Positions 13,101-24,625 of a DNA stretch of 64,000 nucleotides are shown in pieces. The translations under genes and the position numbers were made by a program. The notes beneath the pieces are model-generated. The model saw only the letters and a list, made by a program, of their open reading frames with translations. It searched no databases and had not been told where the DNA came from. Numbering within the stretch: position 1 is the first letter of the stretch; each line of letters begins with the position of its first letter. This DNA comes from Telopea speciosissima. Taxonomy: Eukaryota; Streptophyta; Magnoliopsida; Proteales; Proteaceae. The stretch is taken from assembly GCF_018873765.1 (NCBI RefSeq), contig NC_057923.1, forward strand, positions 1,240,001 through 1,304,000. The letters are read 5' to 3'.

Positions 13101-13178
13101 ATCCCCACAGTTAATGTTGGCAATGCTGCTCACCGAAATCAGATGCAGTCCTACTTTCAAGAATGGCTGAAAGCCTGA
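4168..13178 (+). CDS. SNM1: SNM1/DCLRE1A-like DNA cross-link repair nuclease
   Basis: Nine exons give 496 aa: 4168-4660, 10135-10315, 10693-10932, 11039-11183, 11859-11993, 12237-12303, 12509-12586, 12894-12946 and 13080-13178. All junctions are GT-AG and phases agree. SNM1 family proteins are nuclear 5'-exonucleases with metallo-beta-lactamase and beta-CASP folds that process inter-strand cross-links and other lesions. The acidic N-terminus (about 1-150) is followed by the family segment CPFYKKIPG at the exon 1/2 boundary. Then come HFHHDH (188-193), ANHCPGA (248-254), HTGDFR (269-274), the beta-CASP DTTY (296-299) and VPYSEHSS (448-455). The metal-binding residues are all present and no frame break is seen, so the gene looks functional. 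The first ATG of the open frame was used; an in-frame ATG at 4207 is an alternative. Intron 1 (4661-10134) is unusually long because of two LTR insertions. Confidence 0.93.
5883..6232. mobile_element. Solo LTR in SNM1 intron 1
   Basis: A 350-bp block starting TGTAATGA and ending CTCAACA (TG...CA), flanked by an exact 5-bp duplication GAACA at 5878-5882 and 6233-6237. It contains a GA-rich stretch and a (TA)n run near 6015-6036. It has no internal coding region, so it is a solo LTR left after LTR-LTR recombination. The inverted-end pattern resembles the Copia element at 7043-10005, but it is a different family. Confidence 0.8.
7043..7376 (-). repeat. Copia 3' LTR
   Basis: The left LTR is the 3' LTR in the element's orientation. 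It is 334 bp and begins TGTAACAGG and ends TTTTAACA on the plus strand. It pairs with the LTR at 9655-10005. Confidence 0.9.
7521..9140 (-). pseudogene. Copia reverse transcriptase/RNase H remnant
   Basis: A broken pol region read right to left. A linker piece with ...[13 protein letters not shown] sequence (8829-9140) is followed by reverse transcriptase with [14 protein letters not shown] and [10 protein letters not shown] motifs (8421-8735). A YVDD catalytic box is encoded at 8326-8337, then FQMKDLG...YFLGIE (8049-8300), [10 protein letters not shown] and TRPD (7880-8060), and RNase H with FCDNQAA (7521-7706). Several frameshifts and stops make it non-functional. Integrase and gag are absent. 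Confidence 0.88.
9655..10005 (-). repeat. Copia 5' LTR
   Basis: The right LTR is the 5' LTR in the element's orientation. It is 351 bp, with the primer-binding site directly inside it (9643-9654). Small indels against the partner LTR explain the 17-bp length difference. Confidence 0.9.
12048..12205. mobile_element. MULE-type MITE, copy 2
   Basis: A 158-bp element in SNM1 intron 5, related to 150-295 but in the opposite orientation. Its ends are GGGGAAAGGTTTCATACACGG and the inverted CCGTGTATGAAAACTTTTCCC. The flanks are ATAATTTAA (12039-12047) and ATTATTTAA (12206-12214), a 9-bp duplication with one mismatch. It sits between splice sites and does not disturb the coding exons. Confidence 0.85.
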
Positions 13179-13936
13179 TGTTGTTACATTTTTACAAGCT
13201 CAATCCCAACTCCCAAGATGGTGCATCTTGTTGTCACCAAAATGGTGAAGTGTGAAACTGTAACTTTCTTTTGATTTTCCATTGTTTTATTTTCAAAAGA
13301 TATTTAACACAAGCATAAAAAAGGTTTCTCAAAATAATTTGAAAATGTATATCATTATTAAAAAGCTATACTTTTTTTAAGTGAACAATGTGAAATGACA
13401 TGATTTACCCTCATTGAAGGGAGAAAAAAGTGTGTTAAGACTAAAAGGACAAAAATAAATAAATAAATAATAAAGAGTAACTTTTTTTCATCAATTTTGA
13501 TTACAACAAGATTTTCCTTAATTTATTGAGTAATGGGTGGTAATTGGGTAGTGGGTGTTCTAAGTTTTTCCTTTGATTAAATAGGCATGTGCCATTGTTA
13601 TTGGGATGGATATGAGTCACAGAGGGATAGCCAAGTCTGGCTCTGCCCTATCGTGAACCTTCGACTTCAAAATATATAAGGCAAGTTTCCTCTGCATTGT
13701 TCAGTGTAGAGAAACTTCTCCGGGTGATCCATCCATGTATTGATGTACGAACCCTACTAAAAAAAAAAATTTCTTCAAAAAAAGGTTTGGCCATGTGACA
13801 GGATAAAGTGGTGAATCTGAATATTGAACAAGATAGGGTGTAGAAACTTTAGACTGGATTAATTAATTGTCAAATTTGGAAATAATAAAAAAATCAATTG
13901 TTATATGCCTCCAAAGTAGTGGCATGAATATTTTTA
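13179..13936 (+). other. SNM1 3' flank
   Basis: AT-rich sequence after the SNM1 stop codon, presumed 3' UTR and spacer. It includes a run of TAAATAAATAAATAA near 13453. No ORF, RNA gene or bounded repeat was recognised up to the Pack-MULE. Confidence 0.4.
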
Positions 13937-14264
13937 GGGTAAAGGACACGTACCCCCTATAATGCACCCAATATTCCTCGTACCCCTCTAAGCGGTTCAA
14001 TATTCCATGTACCACCTCTCAATATTCCACGTATCACCCCTGTTTTACACCCCAAATGCCAGATAGGTCCATTCCGTTAAATACCACTGTTAGATGCTAA
14101 AATTTTGACCATTTTACCCTTTGCTCTATTTTCTTAAATCTGAAAAGACTTAATTACCTTCACTTATTTGTTACCCTAAATTAATTCAAAATGACCATTT
14201 TACCTTTGGTTGTATTTTTATAAATGAAAAGACCTAATTGCCCTCACTTATGTATTACCCTAAC

Positions 14265-14522
14265 TAGGGGTGTAAATGAATAGCCGAAATCCGTTTTCGT
14301 ATCCGTTTAGCACTATCCGAATCTGTTCGAAAGCTAAACGGATGCGGATACGGATAGGCTATATCTATCCGAAAAACTATATTTACATGTAAACGGATAA
14401 AATATCCGATCTGTATCCGTGTCCGTATCCGTTTAGCACTATCCGAATCCGCCCGATAGCTAATCGGATGCAGATGCGGATATAGCACTATCTGAGCCGA
14501 ATCCGATCCGTTTACCGTCCTA
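14265..14522. mobile_element. hAT-like MITE inside the MULE left arm
   Basis: A 258-bp element starting TAGGGGTGTAAA and ending TTTACCGTCCTA, flanked by the exact 8-bp duplication ACCCTAAC (14257-14264, 14523-14530). The interior is rich in ATCCG/CGGAT motifs. It interrupts the left inverted repeat of the Pack-MULE; the uninterrupted counterpart exists in the right arm, so it inserted after the MULE arms formed. Confidence 0.88.
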
Positions 14523-15067
14523 ACCCTAACCTAATTGGAAAAGACTATTTTACCCCTAAATATTTGTTCCTAAAAATCAACCCAACCTAACCGTTGCATA
14601 CCCAAGCCCTTTTCCGGCGACTTCCTTCCTTCTCCGGCTACGATAACCCTGCAGGTAACTCTTTTCAGCTTCTCCTTCTTCTACTTCTTCTATGCTCTTT
14701 CTTCTCTAAAATTTCGTAATTTCAATCCAAAATTAGGGTTCTTCTGTAGTCAAAAATAAAAAAAACCTCATTTCAGAATTCAGATCCGTTGCTATAAATA
14801 CGGAAACCTATATGTATCTTCTTCGTTATTCCATGGTGCTTAGTGTACTGAGAGTTTCTCCGTGACTCTCTCACAGAGTAAAGAGGGAAATTCGATATGC
14901 CCTAATTCACCTTCGTTTGTATATTCTAGATTCTCTTGCTCTCAGTTCATTTTCACGTCTCAATCCTCATTGCTCTTAAAAAAATCCCAATTTTTTATCT
15001 TTCAATTCCCGCATTTATCGAGAAATTGGGACTAGCCTCTTTTGCTGCTACAGTTCGAGAAGAGAAC

Positions 15068-15298
15068 ATGGGTTTAGCTAGTAAGATTCAATGCGTTGGT
15101 CTTCGATCGAGTTTCTTCACTGGTTCAGCTCTTTTAGATGCTCGAAGAACCAGTATCCAACCTCGTTCTATGCGAATTGTGGCTTCACTAATTCAGACCA
15201 GGAGAAGAACTGATGAGTTAGTTAAACTTAGCACCTTATGTAACCCTAGAAGCAGAAAGCCGAGGGTTTCTGCGGTTGCTGTAGAAACGTCTGTGTAG
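15068..15298 (+). pseudogene. Captured plastid-like N-terminal ORF in Pack-MULE
   Basis: An in-frame ATG at 15068 opens a 76-codon reading frame rich in Ser, Arg and Thr with few acidic residues, like a chloroplast transit peptide. A CT-rich, 5'-UTR-like leader precedes it, and the frame can also be read from an ATG at 14936. It stops soon afterwards, and the following sequence up to the right arm shows no clear continuation. I do not recognise the parent gene. It is most likely the captured 5' part of a nuclear gene for a plastid protein; translation is unproven. Confidence 0.5.
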
Positions 15299-15860
15299 AA
15301 GATATAGAGTCTCTCGTCTCGGAGAATTCGGTCGATGGGAATAAGCAGAACCGAGCGAAGAAGAGTTGGGAAGTCGCCGGAGCAGGGAGCTGGACGCCTA
15401 GCCGGAGCAGCAGGTCCTCCCCAGCTTTTCGTTTCTTGAATTCTTTCTCCACCGGTTAGGTTGGATTGGTTTTTAGGAATAAATATTTAGGGGTAAAATA
15501 GTCTTTTTCAATTAAATTAGGTAATACATTTAAGTGAGGGCAATTAGGTCTTTTCATTTATAAAAATAAAACAAAAGATAAAATGATCATTTTAATTAGT
15601 TTAGGATAACAAATAAATGAGGGTAATTAAGTCTTTTTAAATTTAAGAAAATAGAACAAAAGGTAAAATGATCAAAATATTAGCATCTAACGGTGGTATT
15701 TAACGGATTGGACCTATCTAGCATTTGGGGTGTAAAACAGAAATGATACATGCAATATTGAGCCATTTAGAGGATAATACGTGGAATATTGAGTCATTTA
15801 GGGGGTACGAGGAATATTGGGTGCATGATAAGGGATACGTGTGCTTTACCCATATTTTTA

Positions 15861-17281
15861 TGTATTTAGCATGCACGTTCTCTACAGCCTACTTGTTTAC
15901 GTACACCGGTGGGTGGGCTCACTTTTGTACCTAGGTAGTAGGTCTAGGTGTAGGTGGTGGGGAGAATGGGACTCTGATATTACTACTTTACAAACACCTC
16001 CATTAAAAGTGGGCACAGCGTTTCATTGGCTAAAGCTATCCATGACATACCGCAGTGCAACCCCCTCCCCCTCTCCTTGGCTCTCCTCCCCCTCCCTGCC
16101 TCCCATCCCCTATGGACCAAATAGAGTAATAGACAATCCGGGATGGTCACAAGTCACAACGGAAAGAGAGAGAGAGAGACCGACATCTCTACTTCCTTCT
16201 CTACACACAAGATTCACTCTTGCAATTACCAACGTTAATTCGAGCTCTGTCCGACTGTCCCTTACTAGATTATAGGAAGCACGAATCGTGGAATTGTAAG
16301 AGTGGGGTCCATTCTCTCTTATTAGAGAAATTAAAGGTGGCAGCAAATTGGAGGTGATAATTATTCTAGGAAGCACATGTGGGTTTCTTGATCTTGTTAA
16401 TTTTCTTCCCAGTTTAGTGACAAGAAATTTGTTGCAATGAATTCAATTAATTTTTGGATTCGCACTTAAACATTGTTTTAGAGTTATGGTATCCAGAATG
16501 GGTATCGGATCAATATTGACAAAGATGAATGTATCAGATAAATTTGTCCCTGATTCTTCTTTAAAAATAAAACTTTTAATCGATTTACCCATTGTATGTA
16601 TCGTGTGACACCGATACGATATCAGCAATGTGCAAAACTAGTAAGTATCCGATACCTATACTTAGAACCATATGCACTTAAATGATCCAAAGAGAGAACC
16701 ACATTGGGTTGGATTTTTCTTTTTTTTTGATGAAAAGTTTTGTGGGGATTAGGGAATGTACCACCCACTTCCAGATACAGAAGGAGCCCCACCCCATCTC
16801 ATGCAAGGCGGAAATCCTACTCCTTAAACGAAGGTGGTGCAGGCAATACATGGTCAGACATCGTTTATTGTATGCTTCTCACAGTCACAGCTTCACAGGA
16901 GTAGTTAATGATTGTCGGACAGGTATTCAAAAACGAATAACAACCCTTACCTCACTTTTGACCACACTCCCCTTCGGCGCCCTCTCTGGCTCTCTCACTT
17001 TTCCCCCAAAGAGGAGCAAAAATGGAAAAGCACTCATTCCTCCACTCCTCCCTTCCCGCCTTTCTTTTTTACCTTTTACCCCTACTGTAGTCCCGTTTTT
17101 TCGTGTTCACTCACTCTTGCAAGCAACGGCGATCGTGGTTAAAATGGTCAATTAGATTCTAATAATTGCATTAGATAAAAGAAGGGGGAATACTATTAGG
17201 AAATAGATTATTTGCTGTAGAAAAAGTGTTTTGTTTTTTTAATTAATTTTTGATTGGTAAAAAGTAAGGAAAAGGTTTACT
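15861..17281 (+). other. Spacer upstream of the DHHC gene
   Basis: Mixed intergenic sequence between the Pack-MULE and the DHHC transcript. Apart from the MITE at 16471-16674 and a CT/GA-rich tract near 16160, no bounded element or ORF with recognisable content was found. The distal part presumably holds the DHHC promoter. Confidence 0.4.
16471..16674. mobile_element. hAT-like MITE (GTATCG family, short)
   Basis: A 204-bp element beginning CATTGTTTTAGAG and ending CTTAGAACCATATG, imperfect inverted ends. It is flanked by the exact 8-bp duplication CACTTAAA (16463-16470, 16675-16682). Subterminal GGTATCGGAT and ATCCGATACC motifs link it to the larger GTATCG elements at 27856-28851 and 51991-59153. 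Confidence 0.8.
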
Positions 17282-17329
17282 ATGTTTAACAATTCCGACA
17301 TTTTCCATACGGGTTGGCGATCCGATCCG

Positions 17330-18098
17330 CCTCTGCCTGAAAACTCGCCACCGAATTCCGCCCTCCCCTCCTCCTCCTATACTCGCCTCTGCTGTCCACC
17401 CACTAATCTCTCTCTCTCTCTCTCTCTCTTTCCGGTGAGCTCAGAGTCGGATAGAGACCCAAACCAAGTCGAGATCCGTTCACTAACACAGCTCTTACTC
17501 CTTGGAAGTCGAAACTCTAAAAGCTCAGCTTCGGTTTTCTCTACCTCTCCTTTAAAATCTCATTCCCTTCTTCGAATTCGGGTAATAATACTAAACAGTA
17601 AACATTCCCCACAGCTTCTGTCTTCTTCTCTACATGTTTTATCCACATTCTTCCCCCTCATTTTTGCTGCATTATTCCCTAACCTTCTTTCTTCCATAGC
17701 AGAAGCTCTTGCTTTAATTTTTTTTCCCCTTAACATTTTTTATTTTTATCCAATTTTGCTTTTCTTCCCGTGTTTCCTTCATTTCATTACATCTCTGCGT
17801 GTTAAGCTTTTCTGCATTTTTCTTGTTAATCATTTATAGTTTCTTTCCTTCCCCACACCGCCCCACCAAAAAAAGAAAAGAAAAGAAATCTAAAATTTTC
17901 CTCGGGTTTGGCTGAGATTTTATTGGGGCATTACAACCTCATTGTGAGGGAAATTAGGGAAACTTTTCTTCTCCATCGATTTCGATGAAATTGTTTTCTG
18001 GTGACGTTCCTCTTCATTTCTTTGCAGATCGCGAGGTTAGAGGTTAATGTCTTGCTCACGCTGAGATTTGGCGTCTTCTGTGCCAAGATCTATCGAGG
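17330..18098 (+). promoter_or_regulatory. DHHC gene 5' leader with probable intron
   Basis: A CT-rich stretch with a (CT)n run near 17408-17430, typical of plant 5' UTRs. It is followed by a plausible donor (G|GTAATA at 17582) and an acceptor (TTTGCAG, ending 18027). This implies a leader intron of about 446 bp before the start codon at 18099. The transcription start itself cannot be placed. Confidence 0.5.
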
Positions 18099-21000
18099 AT
18101 GCAAGAAAAGATATACACAACACCTCCTCCACCACCTCAATTCTCCGATTCCAATCGGCGGATCATTGACCCTAATGGCCCATCTAAGCAAGTCTATCAA
18201 GTCTGGAAAGGAAGCAACGTAAGCTTCCTTGCATTCTCTCTCTTCTTCTATAGAATTATACATATATTTATTTCTCTGGTACTACATTCTCTCTTTCTAC
18301 AGTTTTTTTTTTTTTGGAAATAACATTCGGATCCTTCCCATCTTGTTATCACCATATGTGAAATGCTTCTTGTTTATATTTTTTGGGTATTTTCTCCATT
18401 TGAGGTACACACTTTTGAACCTTTGTCTCAAAAGCCTGCTCAAGAGGTTCTTTCGATTATATCATCAGCTGGTGCATCTATACTTTGAATGCTTTAGGGA
18501 GTTAATTCACTGAGAAGTCCTATAATAGGATGCTGTAAGGAGTTAGATGTAATGCTGGAGAAAGTTTATTCAATAGAAAGCTATTCTATAATAAATGAAG
18601 GGATTAAATTCGCTCACCTTTTTCAATCAAAGTATCAAAGCATTTTGGGAGCAATGATACAAGTGGCATTAATGCACACTTTGGATAAAACTTAAATTAT
18701 TCTTCTAGAGGGAGCAATAATACGAAAATGCCAGAAAGACTGAACTAATGCTTGCCAAATGCAAAATATTCTTTTGTTCCTGGTATATTCTGTCATGATC
18801 TTTCTGTTTCTTCAACATTGTTCTTGGGAAATTGACTTAAAATGTGTTCTCCATTTGGGTTGGCAACCACTGATTAGGTCTATTGTTTAAAAAATGTAGG
18901 CGGTGGATGCCTCAGAAACAGAGACAGAAGGATAGTAAAATGCCCACTAAATGCAAAATATGTTCTACCTTCCATGTATATGATGCTATCAGGCTCTGCT
19001 TCTCCCATGATTGCTTTTCTGTTTCTTTAACGGTGTTATCCCAGGCAATTGACTTACATCAAACCTCTTCCCTCCGTTTAGGTTGGCATTGGTCCACTTA
19101 TATTGGATGTGAATTCTCCACAATGGTCTTGACTTCAATTCAATTTGTTTTCTTACAACTACTAGTTGTTAATTTATCCTATTAATGAAAATTATGATTT
19201 CCCCCCAAAGTTAAATGGATGCTTCGGTTTTTTTATAATAGGTCATGACTTTTTAAAATTATTCTACAAGATCTTGTGGCTATTTAGTTTGTTGCTATCC
19301 ATCAATCTTCTTCTGCTTGGAAAGTTAAGAAAATATGTGTTTCTCCTCTGGTTGTCGAAAAATCATCTTCATCTTCTACTATGAACTGTATCTTGCAACC
19401 AAGGCAGTAAAACTGACCGATCTGCCCATATTTAAAGTTTTGTCAGCCCCTCTCCAAGGTACCATCTCCTCTAATCTTCTACTAGCTTCTCCCTTTTTTT
19501 TTTGTTTCCCTGAATCATGATTAGACGCCTTTATTATTCCTCCTCCTGAATTCCCCCTTCCCTTTTTTTGGAACATCTAGTTTCTTTACTCAGCGGGTTA
19601 CATTTTTTATTCTTTAATTCTACATTTCTATTCTTGTAATCTAATCCTCCCTCCGTCGCACAAAGACTGTCTGGTTTGGAGTTCTCCAATGTCCCAATTT
19701 GTTAATCCATTAGAATATTAAATGCTTTGAAAGCTTCTAACTTCTCCCTATTACCTTTAGCATGTAGTGCTAATTAATGCTACCACTACATTTGTGCGTT
19801 AAGAGGGTTTGGGGGGGGGGGGGGGGAGGAATAAGAATTTAATGTAGTTGAAGGAAATCTATGAAGGGTAATTTGGAAGTTTAATGAAAATACTGAGGGA
19901 GTTAAGCCAATCAAAGTTCTCCTTAAAAAGTGAGATTTGTCATACTTGACAATCTTTGTGGGATGTAGGGAATAGTCTTGTTTGGTCAAGAATAATTTTT
20001 TTCTACCTGATAATATAAGATACTTTCTGGTTAATGAAAACGTCTGGTAGTTCAATTAAAGCAAATCTTGTTTTTTATTCTCATGGTTCTGACCTGAAGA
20101 ACTTGCATTCATTGTAAAATCTCCCTAATTGTGGAAAAAGAACCACATATTCATTACACCTTTTCCACTCCTGTACTAGCTCAAAAGGATCTAATCCCCC
20201 TTTTTTTTTTTTTAACATTTTTGCAGAGGTTCTTTCTTGGAGGCAGACTTATATTCGGTCCAGATGTTAGGTCACTATTTTTTACAGTATTTCTAATTGT
20301 AACTCCAGTGATCTTGTTTGGTGCTTTTGTTTCTCAAAGGCTGGTTAATGAGTTTTCACACCATCTTGGCAGTCTTATAGTAGCAATTTCTGCTATCTTC
20401 ACAATATATGTGAGTTTCCCTTTTTAATATCTTTCCACTTAAGAGTAGCTTAAAGCTTTGTTCTTGTTGCAGTTCTGGTAACTTTGTTTCTCCCTTGATA
20501 GATTGTAACTTCCTCTATTTGAAACTACTATGGTGATATTATTCATATGATGCCTCATTTGATGGGATTCTGAAGGGATTCTAGATTCTAGCTTAACAAG
20601 TCTTTAAGAATCCATGCACAGAAGACCCAATTACGTCAATTTGCTAATCTCACTCAAGAATCATTGTGAGAATCTGAGAAGCATCTTTTGCACAGAAGAC
20701 CCAATTACATCAATTCATGTTAGATTCAAGAATTAGGGTGGTAGGATCCTACCCAAATAAAATGTGGAACAACCTGATTCTATTCTAGCCTAGAATCCAG
20801 GATCAGAAATTCGCCCTTGTGTGACCTAATGTCCAAGGGCTAACATTTGCTTCATTTTGGATCATCTAAAAATCTTAGGTCATCCAGTAGATATACATAA
20901 CCGGAACTCGGGCCATTTGGATGACATTAACTAAACAGTGAGGTTATTGAATTTGGAAATTTCTTGTTGCCATTGTTAAAATGATGACTGCTTGTCTGAC

Positions 21001-23027
21001 AGGGTCATTAAGTCTGCTAGATTCTTCATCTATAGTCCAACCCAGTGAGTATCCTAATAGCTGGACTGCTCAATCTCAACATGTTTTTGGATTTGGAAGT
21101 TCCAATTAATTTCATTCATGGGAAGTTCCTTGTGTTTCTGAACCTTCTCTATTATGCATTAACCCAAAATGCATGATCCCACTGACTACCCACCAGATGG
21201 AGGACAATAACTGTAGTTTTGGGTATTACAATTATGAGAGATCTTTTAGGATCTTTGGCTGTATGTGTTGGCGATTTCCTTGGCTGATTGTTTATAATGG
21301 CTTATTGATGCTGCTGGCTTGCCAACTTGCAGATCGTCATTCTTCTGTTCCTTACGTCTGGAAGAGATCCAGGAATTATTCCTCGGAATCCTCACCCTCC
21401 TGAGCTGGAAGATGAAGTTGGTGCCTCTAGCTTATCCACAGACTGGGCAGGAAATCAGAGTGGTGCTCCAAGTATACCTCCCACAAAAGATGTCCTTGTC
21501 AATGGGATGGTGGTCAAGGTCAAGTACTGTCAGACATGCATGTTATATCGACCACCACGATGCTCTCATTGTTCTATTTGCAATAACTGTGTTGAGCGGT
21601 TTGATCACCATTGCCCTTGGGTAGGGCAATGTATTGGGATGGTATGCTCCAATTCTAAACATCTTGTTCATTGCATATTCTTTTAAAAATTGAGTTTTTG
21701 ACCTCTTTGTGCTTGTGCAAGTTGGTTTGGGATGCAATAGGTTTTTTTAGAACCTTCGGGTTACCCATTCGTATCAGACTATCAGACCATAGTAGTCTGC
21801 TTTGACGGACACTTAAAAAGTAAATTAGATACATGGCAGAATGGTAGCATCTACATATTATTTACATTTAGTCATTTACATGCATTTATCATGTGCAAAA
21901 GTCGTCGTAGGATAGAATTGTAGCATCACACGCAAAATTTTTGGGGTTTATAGTGCATTTGATTGGAAGTGCTGGGTGAAGCAAACTTGTGCAACATAGA
22001 TTCTTTTAGAAACATGACAAAGCTAATAGTTCCTCTGGTGGATCACTCCCTTGGATATATATGGTTATATGGTTAAAGAAACAAACAATATTGAATCATT
22101 GCACTAGTCGATCTGGACTTTTTCACCCTTTTCTTTTGAGTGTAGGTTTCTCGTTGTTTGAAATCATATTGGATTAGTCCTAGTTCTACAGGCTGTTATT
22201 TTAGATGCTTTCGTTCTTTCATTGGACTTAACTGTTCATTCAATTGTTCATTTGATGCAGAGGAATTACCGATACTTTTTCATGTTCGTGTCCTCCACTA
22301 CCATGCTGTGTCTATATGTTTTTGTATTCTGCTGGGTAAACATCACGAAAATTATGGAAGTTTATCATTGTAATCTTTGGAAAGCTTTTCTGAAATCCCC
22401 TGTTTCAGGCATCCTCATATTATACACATTCATAGCTGCTTGGTTTGTCGGAGGGCTGACAGCATTTCATATTTACTTAATTTGCACCAACCAGGTTACT
22501 TCCTCTTTCACCCTTCACAAGCATCCGCCATTCTTACCGGTTTGCTCATATTTTACTCAAGTCTTTCTATTGTTTATATGCAGACAACTTATGAAAATTT
22601 CAGATATCGGTATGACAGGAAGATGAATCCACATAATCTTGGATGGGTTTGGAATGTGAGGGAGGTCTTCTTCTCTAAGATTCCCAGTTCTAAAAATAAA
22701 TTTAGGGCCAAGGTGAAAGAGGGCTCATCTTCTGCCTTCATCACATCGCTCTCAATTGGCCATGTCATGAGCCCAGAGATGCCTAAAAGAAGCTTCGACA
22801 TAGAGATGGGTGGGAAGCGTCAGGCTGTTGCTGCGGAAGAGTTTGAAGATATACATAATCAAATTGAGAGAGTAGCTGCGTTAGAGAGATGTGGTACTCA
22901 ACCAAGACATACCAGCTGGGTCCAAAAAGGCAACTGGGAGATCACACCTGATTTACATGCATTGTCTGCCGAGTTTGGAATGGAACATGGCTTAACAGAT
23001 AGAGAAAAGATCCACGGGGGCCATTGA
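18099..23027 (+). CDS. DHHC-type protein S-acyltransferase
   Basis: Five coding exons give 429 aa: 18099-18218, 20227-20409, 21333-21641, 22261-22494 and 22584-23027. All introns are phase 0 with GT-AG ends. The enzyme attaches palmitate to cysteines of membrane-associated proteins. Visible features are a proline-rich N-terminus, two hydrophobic spans in exon 2 and early exon 3 (about 55-110), and [12 protein letters not shown]. The Cys-rich domain (about 164-204) contains DHHC at 192-195. Two further spans lie in exon 4 (about 210-275), then TTYE (283-286), an aromatic/basic juxtamembrane segment and a long hydrophilic tail. Length and layout match the larger plant PAT proteins; the C-terminal [16 protein letters not shown] segment recalls the AtPAT05-09 group, an inference from memory. 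The catalytic motif is intact. It converges with the RecA gene, 1.6 kb away. Confidence 0.93.
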
Positions 23028-24625
23028 GGTGATTGTATAGAAAGACCAACTTGATTGAAAGGGGGTTGTCTTGTTCTGAGAGTTGGCACAGGAGCTTTAA
23101 CTTATACTAATCGCCTCATATAGGAGGTGTTGGCGATTAAGGAGATGGCCCGTGGGGTTTTATTTCCTCTTTATTTTTTTTGGGTTTGAAGGGGGGGGGG
23201 GGTGTGTGAGGGGAGGGATTGGGGGCGCCCTGGGTCAAATTATTTTGTACACTGGAACTGTTTTTGTAGTAAAAAGGAAAGTTGATGGTTACATTGTGTC
23301 TTGCATGCAGTGTGGGTGTTTTATCGTTTCCTTTGAAGCCAGTCCCCAATTTCTCTCATCTTTTGATACTTCTTAGAGTTGAAATTTTTTTGGTCTAAAG
23401 CAGAATAAGGATTGAGGATTCACCCCCAACTTACACAGGTGAAGGACGACTGGTTTATGATGTATGTTGACTGAACTGATCATCTGAGAATAGTTCTGGT
23501 CCTGCAATTATTCAAGAGGTGTGCGTTTTTATATTTCTCAGTAATGTCTGAAATATCAACTGGTGGGGTGATTTCTCACCCCTGAGAATACATATGGATT
23601 ACCACTTTTGTTTTCCAACAAACACAGAGTCGGTTCACTACTCCTTCCTATTCCATTTGGTTTGGGTCTTCTCTGAATCCATTCCTCAAGAAGACAAGTG
23701 AGAATGAACTCAACGGTTCAAACACAAACACGAAATGAATGCCCAGACAAATATGTCATTTTCTTAAACCCCTATTTTACGGGATCCCTGGTGCAAATGA
23801 TTGTGAGTGGCGTGTTTGCATTGGAAATATGACTGGCTGCCCATCTCATGTCAACCGAAATTACCAAAACTCTTACGAATCTGATCATATGATTCACAGA
23901 CTATATATCATTTTCATGCCAATTTTAGCAAATCATACTCCTCTGTTTTTATGGACTTTTTTCTTTTTATGTTGAAAGAAAAAAGAAAACATAAAAAGGC
24001 TGGAATCCTCAATGAGGTTTTGACACCCAGCAAACAGTGTAAAATAAGGGGGGGGGGGAAATCCAAAGCATCCAACCAGAAGTCCTTTCTTATCTATAGC
24101 TCAAACTATGATCTGAATGGACAAAGTTGGCATTGTCACTTGTGAACGCTTCCGCACTAGAATAATCATAATGTACTTTACATCAATACCTCAGATGATC
24201 ATAATAGAAAAATAAGAAATTGAAATACATTAAGACACAGAAACAAATGAACAAGGAACACATCCATTTTCTATTAAATTTTGGCAGCTACAATGAAAAC
24301 TAGTTGGATATCACAACAAAGGCATCCTGTCCCTTCATCTTTCATCCATGCCATGCTCTAGTATATTATCTATGCACATATTTATATCAACTTTGTACAT
24401 CAACAAATAAAATAGAAAAGACTGCGGCCAATTGGGAATCCATTGCACCTGATTCTGGAGTACCCATAGCCAGCCAATATAGATCTGAGGATACCCCAAC
24501 TCTATCCCACCAAATTTGTGCGTGTCTATACTTGAAACCAGAACACATTTGCACACCCAGAAGCCTCATTCTTTTGCTGGAATAATGTAGCCAACTTGGT
24601 AAACAACATTCAGCAGATTGCAACT
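23028..24625. other. Tail-to-tail spacer between DHHC and RecA genes
   Basis: Both genes end here (DHHC stop at 23025-23027, RecA stop at 24626-24628 on the minus strand), so the stretch contains two 3' UTRs. It has G-runs at about 23190 and 24050. No third gene or TSD-bounded transposon was recognised. Confidence 0.5.

Larger units (their letters stand above)
13937..15851. mobile_element. Pack-MULE with long inverted repeats
   Basis: A 1,915-bp element flanked by the exact 9-bp duplication ATATTTTTA (13928-13936, 15852-15860). Its terminal inverted repeats are about 400 bp: left 13937-14264 plus 14531-about 14603 (split by a MITE), right about 15450-15851. Both ends begin GGGTAAAG.ACACGTA. 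No transposase is present. The interior (about 14604-15449) is not repeat-like and looks like captured gene sequence, with a 5'-UTR-like CT-rich leader and a short ORF. These are the features of a Pack-MULE (a non-autonomous Mutator-like element carrying host gene pieces). Confidence 0.88.

Noticed and set aside
14264-14488. Minus-strand ORF with repeated RIRxRI-like residues
   Set aside because: It is produced by the ATCCG repeats of the MITE at 14265-14522.
19809-19827. Long G-run, with similar G-runs near 23190, 24050, 30480 and 62230
   Set aside because: Homopolymer runs are prone to length errors in sequencing. No gene or structure depends on them, and G-quadruplex roles cannot be judged here.
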